A stretch of 13,333 bases of DNA from Planctomycetota bacterium (GCA_021778575.1 JAJYCH010000045.1:1-13333), one strand, 5' to 3'. Positions 7,482 through 13,333 are shown, counted from the stretch's first letter. The notes: a model not told the origin generated them from the letters alone. Translations and numbers: made by a program.

Positions 7482-8417
7482 TCAGTTGATTCTCAAAATC
7501 GGATAATTCCTGACGAGTTCCCGGCCATCGGGGGCGATAACCCGGAAACTCAGGGACGGATCGAACAAGGTTGACGGGAGGTCCGGAGAGTTGACCAGGT
7601 TCAGCGTATAGGAAAACTTCCCCTGGGCATTCGCGACCAGCAGCGGGCCGTTGAACTTGTAATAGCCCAGCGGGCCATCGACAAACACCGCCGAATTCGG
7701 AAGGGTCCGGCCCAGGACCGTGACAACTTTCTTCAAAGTGATCGCCCCCGAATTATAAGTCCGAGGATGAGGGATCGCCTCGCCGGGAGCAAGCTGGAGG
7801 TGGAGCGAGAGCGGGACGTTCGGCATCGGGTCGGAGAGGTTTCGCTCCAGTAGCTTGACATCTTCTTGACTGATCACTCCCGACTGGACGAAATCAGCCG
7901 CCGGATTGTAGTTGGCAGTGCCGACCTTGGAGAGGTAGGAGTGCGCGAGAGTCTCAAGGTCCGCCAGGTCAACATGACCCGAGCCGTTGACGTCGCCGGG
8001 AAGAAAAACCCTCACCTGAAATGATCCCGACGTCCCGTCGCGACCAGAGACCTTGATCGTCACTGGTCCAGGAGTATCATCCAGAACGAAGGTCATCGTG
8101 GACCCATCAGACCTGGTTCCCGAGTCCGGCGTCGAATAAACGGGTAATTTCGCGCCGGACGGCCCATAGGCAGAGATCCCCGCGATCGCCAATGAACTTC
8201 CCGCCGACGGAGTGACGGCCAACCCGATCACGGTGCCCGATCGTCCCTGGGCAACATACGACGGCGCAATATTGACGGTCGCCGAGCCCGTAATCCCCGT
8301 CGCGGAAACCGCGCCCCGCGACAATCCAATGGTGTCGGCAGGCAGGATGGAGCTCAATGCGTATCGCGGCTCGAACGGTTCGAGCGAGAGCTGGACCCGC
8401 AACCTTCCTCTGTTCAC
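7482..8417 (-). CDS. LEPR-XLL / dockerin type I domain protein, probably cell surface
   Basis: 311-residue protein with two recognisable parts. Near the N-terminus, LSLEPFEPRYALSS (10-23) matches the LEPR-XLL type motif found at the start of many planctomycete secreted proteins; there is no classical hydrophobic signal peptide. Residues 141-193 form a dockerin-like pair of calcium loops: GDVNGSGHVDLADLETL (141-157) with Asp/Asn/Ser ligand positions, and a weaker second copy around ADFVQSGVISQEDVKLL (174-190). The rest is predicted beta-rich: 45-137 before the dockerin and 200-311 after it, which ends with a strand-rich domain. In dockerins of this phylum the partner is usually unknown, so cellulosome function should not be assumed. 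The start is GTG at 8417; only a GGGG stretch precedes it as a weak ribosome site. The gene lies 90 nt upstream of OMF 2 on the same strand. Function unknown. Confidence 0.75.
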   Translation of the reverse strand: MNRGRLRVQLSLEPFEPRYALSSILPADTIGLSRGAVSATGITGSATVNIAPSYVAQGRSGTVIGLAVTPSAGSSLAIAGISAYGPSGAKLPVYSTPDSGTRSDGSTMTFVLDDTPGPVTIKVSGRDGTSGSFQVRVFLPGDVNGSGHVDLADLETLAHSYLSKVGTANYNPAADFVQSGVISQEDVKLLERNLSDPMPNVPLSLHLQLAPGEAIPHPRTYNSGAITLKKVVTVLGRTLPNSAVFVDGPLGYYKFNGPLLVANAQGKFSYTLNLVNSPDLPSTLFDPSLSFRVIAPDGRELVRNYPILRIN

Positions 8418-8610
8418 GAAAACACCCCAAAACGAGGAGAGAAGGTGTGAACCTACCCAGCGATCATCCCTGGGCGAGAGACGCCGGGAAATTGCTCGAT
8501 CGGCGAGGAATTCGTAATGATCCCGATCTTTTTGACTACGCCGAGATTTCCGACCACCACGACATCCGATTTTGCGGATTCCCCGGCCTGATCAAGATCG
8601 GGTTTTTCGA
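8418..8610. other. Gene-free gap upstream of the dockerin gene
   Basis: About 190 bp separate the GTG of the minus-strand dockerin gene from the first plus-strand coding-like frame. I see no convincing promoter for the minus-strand operon and no RNA gene. Its right part contributes to the inverted repeats described at 8522-8630. Confidence 0.35.
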
Positions 8611-8630
8611 ATGTCCCGATCATCCTTTTT
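8522..8630 (+). promoter_or_regulatory. Possible competing hairpins (attenuator-like), speculative
   Basis: Three related short sequences occur in order: CCCGATCTT (8522-8530), AAGATCGGG (8594-8602) and CCCGATC (8615-8621). The middle one is perfectly complementary to the first over 9 bp and to the third over 7 bp, so the two pairings exclude each other. The 8596-8621 hairpin has a 12-nt loop and is followed by TTTTT at 8626-8630, resembling a rho-independent terminator. The ATG at 8611 lies inside its loop. All this is seen in the sequence; any switching role is inference, and short repeats of GATC-type words can arise by chance. Confidence 0.3.
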
Positions 8631-8942
8631 CGTTGTCACGCTGGCGGTCTGGAAGGAAAAGGGGGTCCAGGACCCAGACCTGGCCGAACGAATTGATCGG
8701 AATCAGGCACACTTTCGGGAGGACGACCAGGCATGACTGTCCGCTCGATTTCGCACCATTTGGTCGCAACGAACCCATCTTTCGACCAGCGATTTTATGA
8801 GATTGCTTCGAGATTTGCATAGGATTGTTTCACGACAAGCTCCGAGAATCGGAAACCGATTGCTGAAGTCACCGGAGGATTTCCTATCCGACCAAGAGCG
8901 ATGGGTTGTCCAACGCTCGTCACTGATCCGAGGATCGACCCC
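8611..8942 (+). pseudogene. Probable decayed gene of unknown function in three frame-shifted pieces
   Basis: Three overlapping plus-strand frames each read like real protein. Piece one, 8611-8736 (41 residues), contains TLAVWKEKG and DPDLAERIDRN, with about two thirds GC in third codon positions. Piece two, 8733-8822 (29 residues), overlaps it by ATGA and contains NPSFDQRFYEIASRFA. Piece three starts in frame by 8797 and reads RIVSRQAPRIGNRLLK then SPEDFLSDQERWVVQR before coding character fades near 8930. Together they give about 105 residues of charged, soluble, probably helical protein, best explained as one ancestral gene with two frameshifts. Alternatives are a set of coupled micro-genes or sequencing errors. 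No family was recognised. The intact gene at 8943 follows directly. Confidence 0.4.
8930..8934 (+). promoter_or_regulatory. Ribosome binding site deciding the start of the 8943 gene
   Basis: GAGGA ends 8 nt before ATG at 8943. An in-frame ATG further up at 8901 has no such site, and the intervening residues look less conserved in character, so 8943 is preferred. Confidence 0.6.
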
Positions 8943-9566
8943 ATGGTCACGACCGAGACATCCAGCGAGGTCACCGCGATCATCACTCCCTGCGTCACAC
9001 TCCAATTCTCGTGGAGCGGAGATCGCTGGAAGCATGAAATGATCTCCGCAGGAGGCTGCGAATCGATCCCCAGGATCTGGTCGGTCGAGATGGCTTCCAC
9101 AGTGGACGAGACCGCGCATTGTTCCGGTCCGATTTACGAGCACCTGAAAGCGCGAGTTGATGAAGCCGGGATCGGTCGGGCAATCCTCGACGGTCAAGGT
9201 GGCTCGCAACACTTCACCGCCTCGTTCTCGGTGGAGGAGAGAAGTGAGGAGGTCGTCATCGAGGTCGCGGTTACCGACCATTCGATTGATCCCATCGCAT
9301 CGCTGGACGCCACGTATTTGATCGAGTCCTCTTCCGGGATTCTCGACTCGACCCAGGGAGCCATGATCACCTGGAACATTCCGGCAAGTCGTTTGATCTT
9401 CGAAGCCGAACGGCCGGCGACGATCGAGACTCAAGAGGCGGGAATTGGCACGATACGCTGCCGCGCGATCGCCCCATGCAAACCATCCTCCGAGACCGTT
9501 TCGCTCCGATATCGTTGGAAATGGATCATGCAGCCGACGAAGCAGATCTGGAATCGCCAGGCATGA
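8943..9566 (+). CDS. Hypothetical protein, predicted beta-rich, unknown function
   Basis: 207-residue protein of no family I can name. Evidence that it is real: a good GAGGA ribosome site 8 nt before the ATG, GC-biased third codon positions, and a natural alternation of strands such as VTLQFSWSGDRWKHEM (18-33), QHFTASFSVEE (89-99), EEVVIEVAVTD (102-112), ASLDATYLIESS (119-130), GAMITWNIPASRLIFEA (139-155) and TVSLRYRWKW (185-194). There is no signal peptide or membrane segment, so it is probably cytoplasmic, with 4 cysteines spread out. The opposite strand carries a 243-residue open frame at 8703-9434, but that frame has a composition typical of antisense reads. The stop is TGA, immediately followed by a second in-frame TGA, and then the same frame stays open and coding-like for 75 codons. 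It sits between the decayed gene and this downstream remnant. Confidence 0.65.
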   Translation: MVTTETSSEVTAIITPCVTLQFSWSGDRWKHEMISAGGCESIPRIWSVEMASTVDETAHCSGPIYEHLKARVDEAGIGRAILDGQGGSQHFTASFSVEERSEEVVIEVAVTDHSIDPIASLDATYLIESSSGILDSTQGAMITWNIPASRLIFEAERPATIETQEAGIGTIRCRAIAPCKPSSETVSLRYRWKWIMQPTKQIWNRQA

Positions 9567-9797
9567 TGATCCGGCTGCTCCTGGTCAGCAGTCGAGAACC
9601 CGGAGCTGGCGCTCGTCGAGTCGCGAGTAAGCTGGGCGGTGAAGTTCCCCTTGAGCGATGGCTCGGAGGATCAGAACCTGTTCGATCGGTCGCCGCTTGG
9701 TCCCCTGGAGGACCGTCTTGTTGAAGCCGGTGAAGCTCCGACGGCAGTTCGTGCCACGAAAAGCGAGGACCGGGCGCGACCGATCGATGGCCCTTGA
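9563..9797 (+). pseudogene. Probable frameshifted small gene or detached C-terminus after the 8943 gene
   Basis: An ATG at 9563 overlaps the stop of the preceding gene (ATGATGA) and opens with MMIRLLLVSS, but its frame soon becomes unlikely and ends at 9724. In the frame of the preceding gene, the stretch 9570-9797 is open and strongly coding-like: ENPELALVESRVSWAVKFPL, then GSEDQNLFDRSPLGPLEDRL, ending RPIDGP. About 70% of its third positions are G or C. It has no usable start codon of its own near its beginning. The simplest reading is a small gene starting at 9563 with a one-base indel around 9585-9592. The other is a C-terminal piece cut off by the two TGA codons. A 106-codon antisense frame over 9585-9905 lacks a ribosome site and is less likely. 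Function unknown. Confidence 0.38.
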
Positions 9798-9909
9798 GGT
9801 GGTCGCGGTTGGAGCAACGTCCAACGTCTCAAGCGGAACCAATGGGCGGTCGCCACCTGCGGAAAGGAGCAGAACATCGAGATACGCGGGCGCGAAATTT
9901 ATCACAAAA

Positions 9910-9926
9910 AAATCATGTTTTGATTT
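9910..9926. promoter_or_regulatory. AT-rich palindrome upstream of the reductase gene, candidate operator
   Basis: AAATCA and TGATTT form a perfect 6-bp inverted repeat around TGTTT, in an AT-rich patch unlike the surrounding GC-rich DNA. It lies about 50 bp before the -35 box of the reductase promoter. A protein binding site is possible; no regulator was identified. Confidence 0.25.
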
Positions 9927-9949
9927 GTCTACCCATTCACAGAATACAC

Positions 9950-9967
9950 CCTCCGGCTTGCGGGAGG
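9950..9967. promoter_or_regulatory. Short hairpin just upstream of the reductase promoter
   Basis: CCTCC (9950-9954) and GGAGG (9963-9967) can pair around an 8-nt loop. There is no T-run, so it is not a typical terminator. It lies 9 bp before the -35 box and could be an operator or chance. Confidence 0.2.
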
Positions 9968-9976
9968 ATTCGGTTG

Positions 9977-10004
9977 TTGACCTGCTCCGGTTGTTCTGTA
10001 GACT
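9977..10004 (+). promoter_or_regulatory. Sigma-70-like promoter for the aldo/keto reductase gene
   Basis: TTGACC (9977-9982) and TAGACT (9999-10004) are separated by 16 bp, matching the consensus at 5 of 6 and 4 of 6 positions. Transcription would begin near 10011, giving a leader of about 55 nt before ATG 10067. The rest of the 9798-10066 gap holds only the two inverted repeats listed separately; I see no gene in it. Confidence 0.5.
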
Positions 10005-10066
10005 GAATTTACTGCGGGAACCGGGCTGCTTTACATTCCGAAGGGCAGAAGCAGGGGATTTCGGCC

Positions 10067-11278
10067 ATGAATCATGACGCGCAGGATTTTTCTCGCCGGG
10101 ACATGATGCGGATCGGGGCCACGGGCGTGGCTGCGGCTAGCATCGCCAACCTGCCTGCGGTGGCAGATGAAAAGGCCGCTCCTGACAAACTGCCTACGCG
10201 GCGATACGGCCGCACCGGTCTCGAGATTGGCTGGCTCGTGGGCGCGTCCGACTGGACGAAAGAGCTGATTCCCAGGGCGGTGAACGCCGGCGTCAATTAC
10301 TGGCACAAGGCCCATGCCTGGACCGCCAATTCGTTTCCGCCGGCCATCAAGAATCTGCCGAGGGAATCCTATTATCTCGAGTGCGTGGTGGACCGCGTGG
10401 GCGGCGACCATTCGCGCGGCCGGATCGACGAAGAGGAGCATTACCAGTTCGTCAAGCGTCGCGTGAAGGATTCGGGCGTTGGATACTACGACGTCTTCAA
10501 ATTTCATTTCGGCTATCACTCCGTGGAGGATGCCAAGCAGAACACGGGGATGGTCCGGGCGTTCGAACGGCTCAAGAAGGAGGGGCTGGTCAAACACCTG
10601 GCCATTTCACAGCACCACTACAACGCGATCGGTGGCGACATGGCCTGGGAGATCCTGACCTACCTGGCGGACAATCGGCCTTACGAGGCGACCCAGTTCT
10701 TCTACACTTACGGCGACCGCAAGGAAATCGGAGAATGGATCGACCTGGCGAAGAAGAAAGATATCGGGACCATCGCCATGAAGTCGATGGGCGGCGTGGG
10801 TCGCGCCGCGAACGACGCGAAGTTTCAGAAGCTTCTGGCGGACCCGAAATACCAGGGCAGCAGCCCCGCCGCGGCGATGGTCAAGTGGTTGAAGTCTAAC
10901 CAGAACCTCACCGCAGCAGTGATCGCGATCAAGAATTTCGATCAATTCAATGAAAATGTGGGCGCGGCCGCCAGCCTGGCCATGAACCCCCAAGACCACG
11001 CGATGCTCGCCCTCTTGGCCGACTACAACAAGGAACTGACCTGCCTGTTGTGCGCCGAGTGCGTCAACAGTTGCCCCGAACACATCGCGATTTCGGACAT
11101 CTTCCGGTACGATCGGTATGCTCATGACTATCACGAGTTGCACCGAGCCCGGAGCGAATACTCCACCTTGACACGAAACGCCACTTCCTGCGTCGGCTGT
11201 GGCGACTGCCTGCCGACCTGCCCACAGGAAATCGACATCATCACCAAATTGAAGAATGTCCACGATCTCCTAGGATGA
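10067..11278 (+). CDS. Tat-exported aldo/keto reductase-like protein with two [4Fe-4S] clusters
   Basis: 403 residues. The start ATG follows AGGGGA by 8 nt. The N-terminus is a twin-arginine signal, SRRDMMRIG (9-17), then an Ala-rich stretch to about 33, so the folded protein with its clusters should be exported across the inner membrane. Residues 43-310 follow the aldo/keto reductase TIM-barrel pattern (RRYGRTGLEIGWLVGAS, LVKHLAISQHH, IGTIAMKSMGG). Two ferredoxin motifs lie near the C-terminus: C326, C329, C332, C336 and C375, C378, C381, C385, each ending CP. It resembles the Fe-S oxidoreductases of COG1453. Of the classic Asp-Tyr-Lys-His tetrad, only His (H147) is seen. The usual Asp and Tyr align with H80 and W85, and I see no Lys at its strand. 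Ordinary carbonyl reduction is therefore doubtful and the substrate is unknown. It appears monocistronic. Confidence 0.88.
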   Translation: MNHDAQDFSRRDMMRIGATGVAAASIANLPAVADEKAAPDKLPTRRYGRTGLEIGWLVGASDWTKELIPRAVNAGVNYWHKAHAWTANSFPPAIKNLPRESYYLECVVDRVGGDHSRGRIDEEEHYQFVKRRVKDSGVGYYDVFKFHFGYHSVEDAKQNTGMVRAFERLKKEGLVKHLAISQHHYNAIGGDMAWEILTYLADNRPYEATQFFYTYGDRKEIGEWIDLAKKKDIGTIAMKSMGGVGRAANDAKFQKLLADPKYQGSSPAAAMVKWLKSNQNLTAAVIAIKNFDQFNENVGAAASLAMNPQDHAMLALLADYNKELTCLLCAECVNSCPEHIAISDIFRYDRYAHDYHELHRARSEYSTLTRNATSCVGCGDCLPTCPQEIDIITKLKNVHDLLG

Positions 11279-11357
11279 TCGTTCGACGTCCCGAAGGTCC
11301 TGATCCGCCCACGACGCGTGGACAATCCGCCGCGGCCGAAGCGGTGCGTCTCCAGGA

Positions 11358-11404
11358 AGCCCAGGGTTTCACTCTGGGCTACTGACTCGTCGCCCTTTCA
11401 GGGC
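11358..11404. repeat. REP-like element: two tandem GC-rich hairpins
   Basis: Hairpin one pairs AGCCCAGGGT (11358-11367) with ACTCTGGGCT (11371-11380), a 10-bp stem with one G-T wobble and loop TTC. Hairpin two pairs GCCCT (11392-11396) with AGGGC (11400-11404), also with loop TTC. They are 11 bp apart. This two-hairpin design with related stems resembles the intergenic REP elements mobilised by TnpA-REP/RAYT transposases. It lies 80 bp after the reductase stop and could also stabilise or end that transcript. No transposase gene is present here. Membership of a family needs other copies in the genome. Confidence 0.5.
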
Positions 11405-11709
11405 TGCAAACCTCAGAGAATCTTGCGGTTGCGTCGCAACAGATGTCGTCGATCTCTGACGATCGATCAAAATCTGAATCAATGCATGGCGAGTGAGCGT
11501 GGGCACGAGAAAGTCCCATCCGCTACGTGCCAAATTAGGTCCGACGACCTCGAATGATCGGTCGCGCCCGAATCGCAGAGGCTGGAATACACGCTGGCAG
11601 CGTCGTATCCTCTCGCCTCCGGACCCAGGTTTACGACCCAGTTCTTGACTTCGGGGGCGGCCCAGTCTCGATCTGCCATGAGCCAAACCGACAATGTGGC
11701 GAAGCAATC

Positions 11710-11738
11710 TTGACTAAACAACTGATTTGGAATACAGT
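11710..11738 (+). promoter_or_regulatory. Sigma-70-like promoter for the second adaptor/RND operon
   Basis: TTGACT (11710-11715) and TACAGT (11733-11738) are separated by the ideal 17 bp and match the consensus at 5 of 6 and 4 of 6 positions, in a locally AT-richer patch. Transcription would begin near 11745, leaving a leader of about 100 nt before ATG 11846. No clear operator was seen. Confidence 0.5.
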
Positions 11739-11845
11739 AATTCTGGAGTCGCGAATCTCATGCGACCTTTCGAGATGACAAAAGCGTTCTCGATTGGCCG
11801 AGTTCCATTGAGCTCAAGTATCCGAATTGCGGAAGCGGGTGATCC

Positions 11846-12988
11846 ATGTCCTCGGCAACGGTCAGCAAACCCAGTCTCGTCCGTCGGTTGATCCGGATCT
11901 GTTTCACCCTTGCACTCATCACGCTTTTCGCGGTGGGAATCGGTGCCCTCATGATGCTGCTGTCGGGCGCATTCGAGTCCAAGGTCAAAGTCGGATCGGC
12001 GAAGGAACCTCAGCTAGCCACGCCCAGAACCACTTCACTGGTTCAAGGGGTTGTGAAACTCATCCGCCAGCCACGCCAGGAATCCGCGGTCGGGACGATT
12101 CGTGCGGTTTACGAGGCTGTCGTCGCTTCGAAATTATTGGCCAGGGTCGAAGAGGTTCGGGTCAAGGCCGGGCAGGATGGCAAGCAAGGCGACGTCCTCG
12201 TGGTGCTGGAGAATGCGGACCTCAAGTCCAGGATCGAGCAAGTTCTGGCCTCGGAACGGGCAGCCCGGTCGAAATACGATCAGGCGGAACTCGACCAGGG
12301 CCGGATCGACCGCCTCCGAATCCGAGGATCGGCGACCCAGGGTGAACTGGATCAGGCCAATACCTCGTTCAAGATGGCCAAGGCGGAACTCGAACGTGCG
12401 AGACGGATGGTCGAGGAGGCCAGAATCCTGGAGGACTACGCCACGGTTCGGGCACCGATCTCGGGTCGGGTCATCGACAAGAAGATCAATGCCGGCGACA
12501 CCGTCAGCCAGGGTCAGGCCCTGGTCACGATGTACGACCCCAGTCGCATGCAATTGATTGCCACGGTGAGGGAATCCCTGGCCATGCGACTCAAGGTCGG
12601 CCAGGAGATCGCGGCGAGGATCGATACACTCGGATATGAATGCAACGCCACGATCAGCGAGATCGTCCCCGAGGCCCAGGCGGAGAGTCGGTCGTTCCAG
12701 GTGAAGGTTACGGGACCTTGCCCACCCAACATTTACAGCGGCATGTTCGGCCGGATTTTCATCCCGCTGGAGGATGAAGATGTCCTGGTGGTTCCGGAGG
12801 GGGCGATCCGAAAGGTTGGACAACTCGACGAGGTCGACGTCATCGAGGGGGACACCGTGAGCCGCAGATCGGTTCAGCTCGGTCGGACACTCGACGAGGG
12901 CCGTGAGGTGCTATCGGGCTTGAGCGAAGGCGAGAAGGTCGTCTTGCCCCGTGAAGTCGGAATCAAGACAGGGAAGGGCGGTCAATGA
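11846..12988 (+). CDS. RND efflux periplasmic adaptor (membrane fusion protein, HlyD/AcrA-like)
   Basis: 380-residue adaptor of usual family length. A basic N-terminus precedes one membrane segment at about 12-40, so it is probably membrane-anchored. The first lipoyl half is near 86-122 (EAVVASKLLARVEEVRVKAG, then GDVLVVLEN). A coiled-coil hairpin of only about 75 residues follows (123-197). The second lipoyl half is VRAPISGRVIDKKINAGD (201-218) with GQALVTMYD. The beta-barrel spans about 233-308, and a membrane-proximal domain ends the protein (VVPEGAIRK, LSGLSEGEKVVLP). Its hairpin is about half as long as that of the adaptor at 2118, and the two differ throughout, so they are not recent duplicates. 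The ribosome site is weak (GGAAG or GGGTGA upstream of ATG). The stop overlaps the start of the RND permease gene as ATGA, so the two are translated together and work as a pair. Confidence 0.93.
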   Translation: MSSATVSKPSLVRRLIRICFTLALITLFAVGIGALMMLLSGAFESKVKVGSAKEPQLATPRTTSLVQGVVKLIRQPRQESAVGTIRAVYEAVVASKLLARVEEVRVKAGQDGKQGDVLVVLENADLKSRIEQVLASERAARSKYDQAELDQGRIDRLRIRGSATQGELDQANTSFKMAKAELERARRMVEEARILEDYATVRAPISGRVIDKKINAGDTVSQGQALVTMYDPSRMQLIATVRESLAMRLKVGQEIAARIDTLGYECNATISEIVPEAQAESRSFQVKVTGPCPPNIYSGMFGRIFIPLEDEDVLVVPEGAIRKVGQLDEVDVIEGDTVSRRSVQLGRTLDEGREVLSGLSEGEKVVLPREVGIKTGKGGQ

Positions 12989-13333
12989 ACCCGCAAGTCA
13001 CAGACCAGACCGCCGTTGAAACCAAGCATCACGACCTCCTCAACGGGATCGTGCGCATCTTCCTTGATAATAACTTCTCGATTATCTTGATCGTCGTTTC
13101 GGTATTGATCGGCCTGGCGGCTCTGCTGATCACCCCTCGCGAGGAAGACCCGCAGATCGTCGTCCCGCTCGCGGACGTCATGGTCAACGCGCCGGGCTAC
13201 TCGGCCGAACAGGTTGAACAACTCGTGGCCACGCCGCTGGAGAAGTTGCTCTATCAGATTGACGGGGTCGAATACGTCTACAGCATGGCGCGGGAGAACC
13301 AGGCGATCATCACGGTCCGGTTCTACGTCGGTC
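12985..13333 (+). CDS. RND-family efflux permease, N-terminal 116 residues (runs off right edge)
   Basis: Start of a second RND pump, overlapping the adaptor stop by 4 bp. After a polar N-terminus of about 20 residues, a membrane segment spans about 30-49 (FSIILIVVSVLIGLAALLIT). It is followed by PREEDPQIVVPLADVMVNAPGYSAEQVE in two conserved blocks: the PREEDPQ block and the APGYSAEQVEQLVATPLE block. Then comes the family pattern in which the pore-domain segment checks its target (LLYQIDGVEYVYSMA). The PREEDPQ signature marks a well-defined RND subgroup distinct from the permease at the left edge, which has VDILPVF at this place. The proton-relay region lies outside the window. Substrate unknown. 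Confidence 0.93.
   Translation, partial: MNPQVTDQTAVETKHHDLLNGIVRIFLDNNFSIILIVVSVLIGLAALLITPREEDPQIVVPLADVMVNAPGYSAEQVEQLVATPLEKLLYQIDGVEYVYSMARENQAIITVRFYVG

Larger units (their letters stand above)
11279..11845. other. 567-bp intergenic region
   Basis: Lies between the reductase and the second adaptor gene. It holds a weak CCACG/CGTGG inverted repeat near 11309-11321 without a T-run, the REP-like double hairpin at 11358-11404, and a promoter at 11710-11738. Both strands have short open frames. One minus-strand frame (11479-11721) contains a protein-like run (WLMADRDWAAPEVKNWV), but it has no good ribosome site and its latter half is unconvincing. I see no supportable gene. Confidence 0.5.

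Noticed and set aside
8703..9434. 243-codon minus-strand open frame
   Set aside because: No ribosome site recognised and composition typical of antisense (Arg/Asp/Gly/Cys-rich). The plus-strand frame at 8943 has better start signals and secondary-structure rhythm.
9585..9905. 106-codon minus-strand frame beginning GTG
   Set aside because: Third positions are GC-rich, so it is not absurd, but there is no ribosome site in an AT-rich upstream stretch and no recognisable motif. The plus-strand frame reads better.
9787..10077. Plus-strand frame MALEVVAVGATSN running into the reductase promoter
   Set aside because: It spans the promoter and leader of the reductase gene and turns into low-quality Ser/Arg sequence; no ribosome site.
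11479..11721. Minus-strand frame with a protein-like run (WLMADRDWAAPEVKNWV), possible transposase remnant
   Set aside because: Only about 30 residues look natural, I could not tie them to a transposase family, and no inverted repeats or target duplications were seen.
1..13333. CRISPR arrays, tRNA or rRNA genes, phage genes, toxin-antitoxin pairs
   Set aside because: No regularly spaced repeats, no cloverleaf or rRNA-like stretches, and no recognisable phage or defence proteins were seen on either strand.

Overview
The window looks like a piece of a planctomycete chromosome, most likely of the Isosphaeraceae type. It is GC-rich with GC-biased third codon positions, it encodes a LEPR-XLL/dockerin extracellular protein, and it has a Tat-exported aldo/keto reductase with two ferredoxin-type clusters. 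These features are common in that phylum, but the placement is inferred from the proteins and not from a marker gene.

Layout, left to right. (1) Positions 1-1870, minus strand: the first 623 residues of an RND efflux permease that leaves the window. (2) 1871-2117: a divergent control region. (3) 2118-3620, plus: a membrane-fusion (periplasmic adaptor) protein with a very long coiled-coil hairpin. (4) 8417-3629, minus: an apparent operon of a LEPR-XLL/dockerin protein followed by two tandem, paralogous TolC-like outer membrane factors. The second of these ends only 8 bp from the adaptor gene, tail to tail. (5) 8418-9797: a poorly explained plus-strand stretch. It holds a possible RNA switch, a chain of small overlapping reading frames that looks like a decayed gene, one intact gene of unknown function (8943-9566), and a broken coding frame after that gene's tandem stop codons. 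(6) 9798-10066: control region with a good sigma-70-like promoter. (7) 10067-11278, plus: Tat-dependent aldo/keto reductase-like Fe-S protein that lacks most of the usual catalytic tetrad. (8) 11279-11845: intergenic, with a two-hairpin REP-like element and a second good promoter. (9) 11846-13333, plus: a second adaptor gene translationally coupled (ATGA overlap) to a second RND permease that runs off the right edge.

The common theme is tripartite efflux. Two separate inner-membrane pump/adaptor sets flank two outer-membrane channels, enough parts for two complete envelope-spanning systems. The pairing is inferred from proximity. The permease at the left edge has Ser where the second Asp of the TM4 proton relay normally sits. 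I found no convincing new defence or mobile system. The least explained stretch is 8520-9800.
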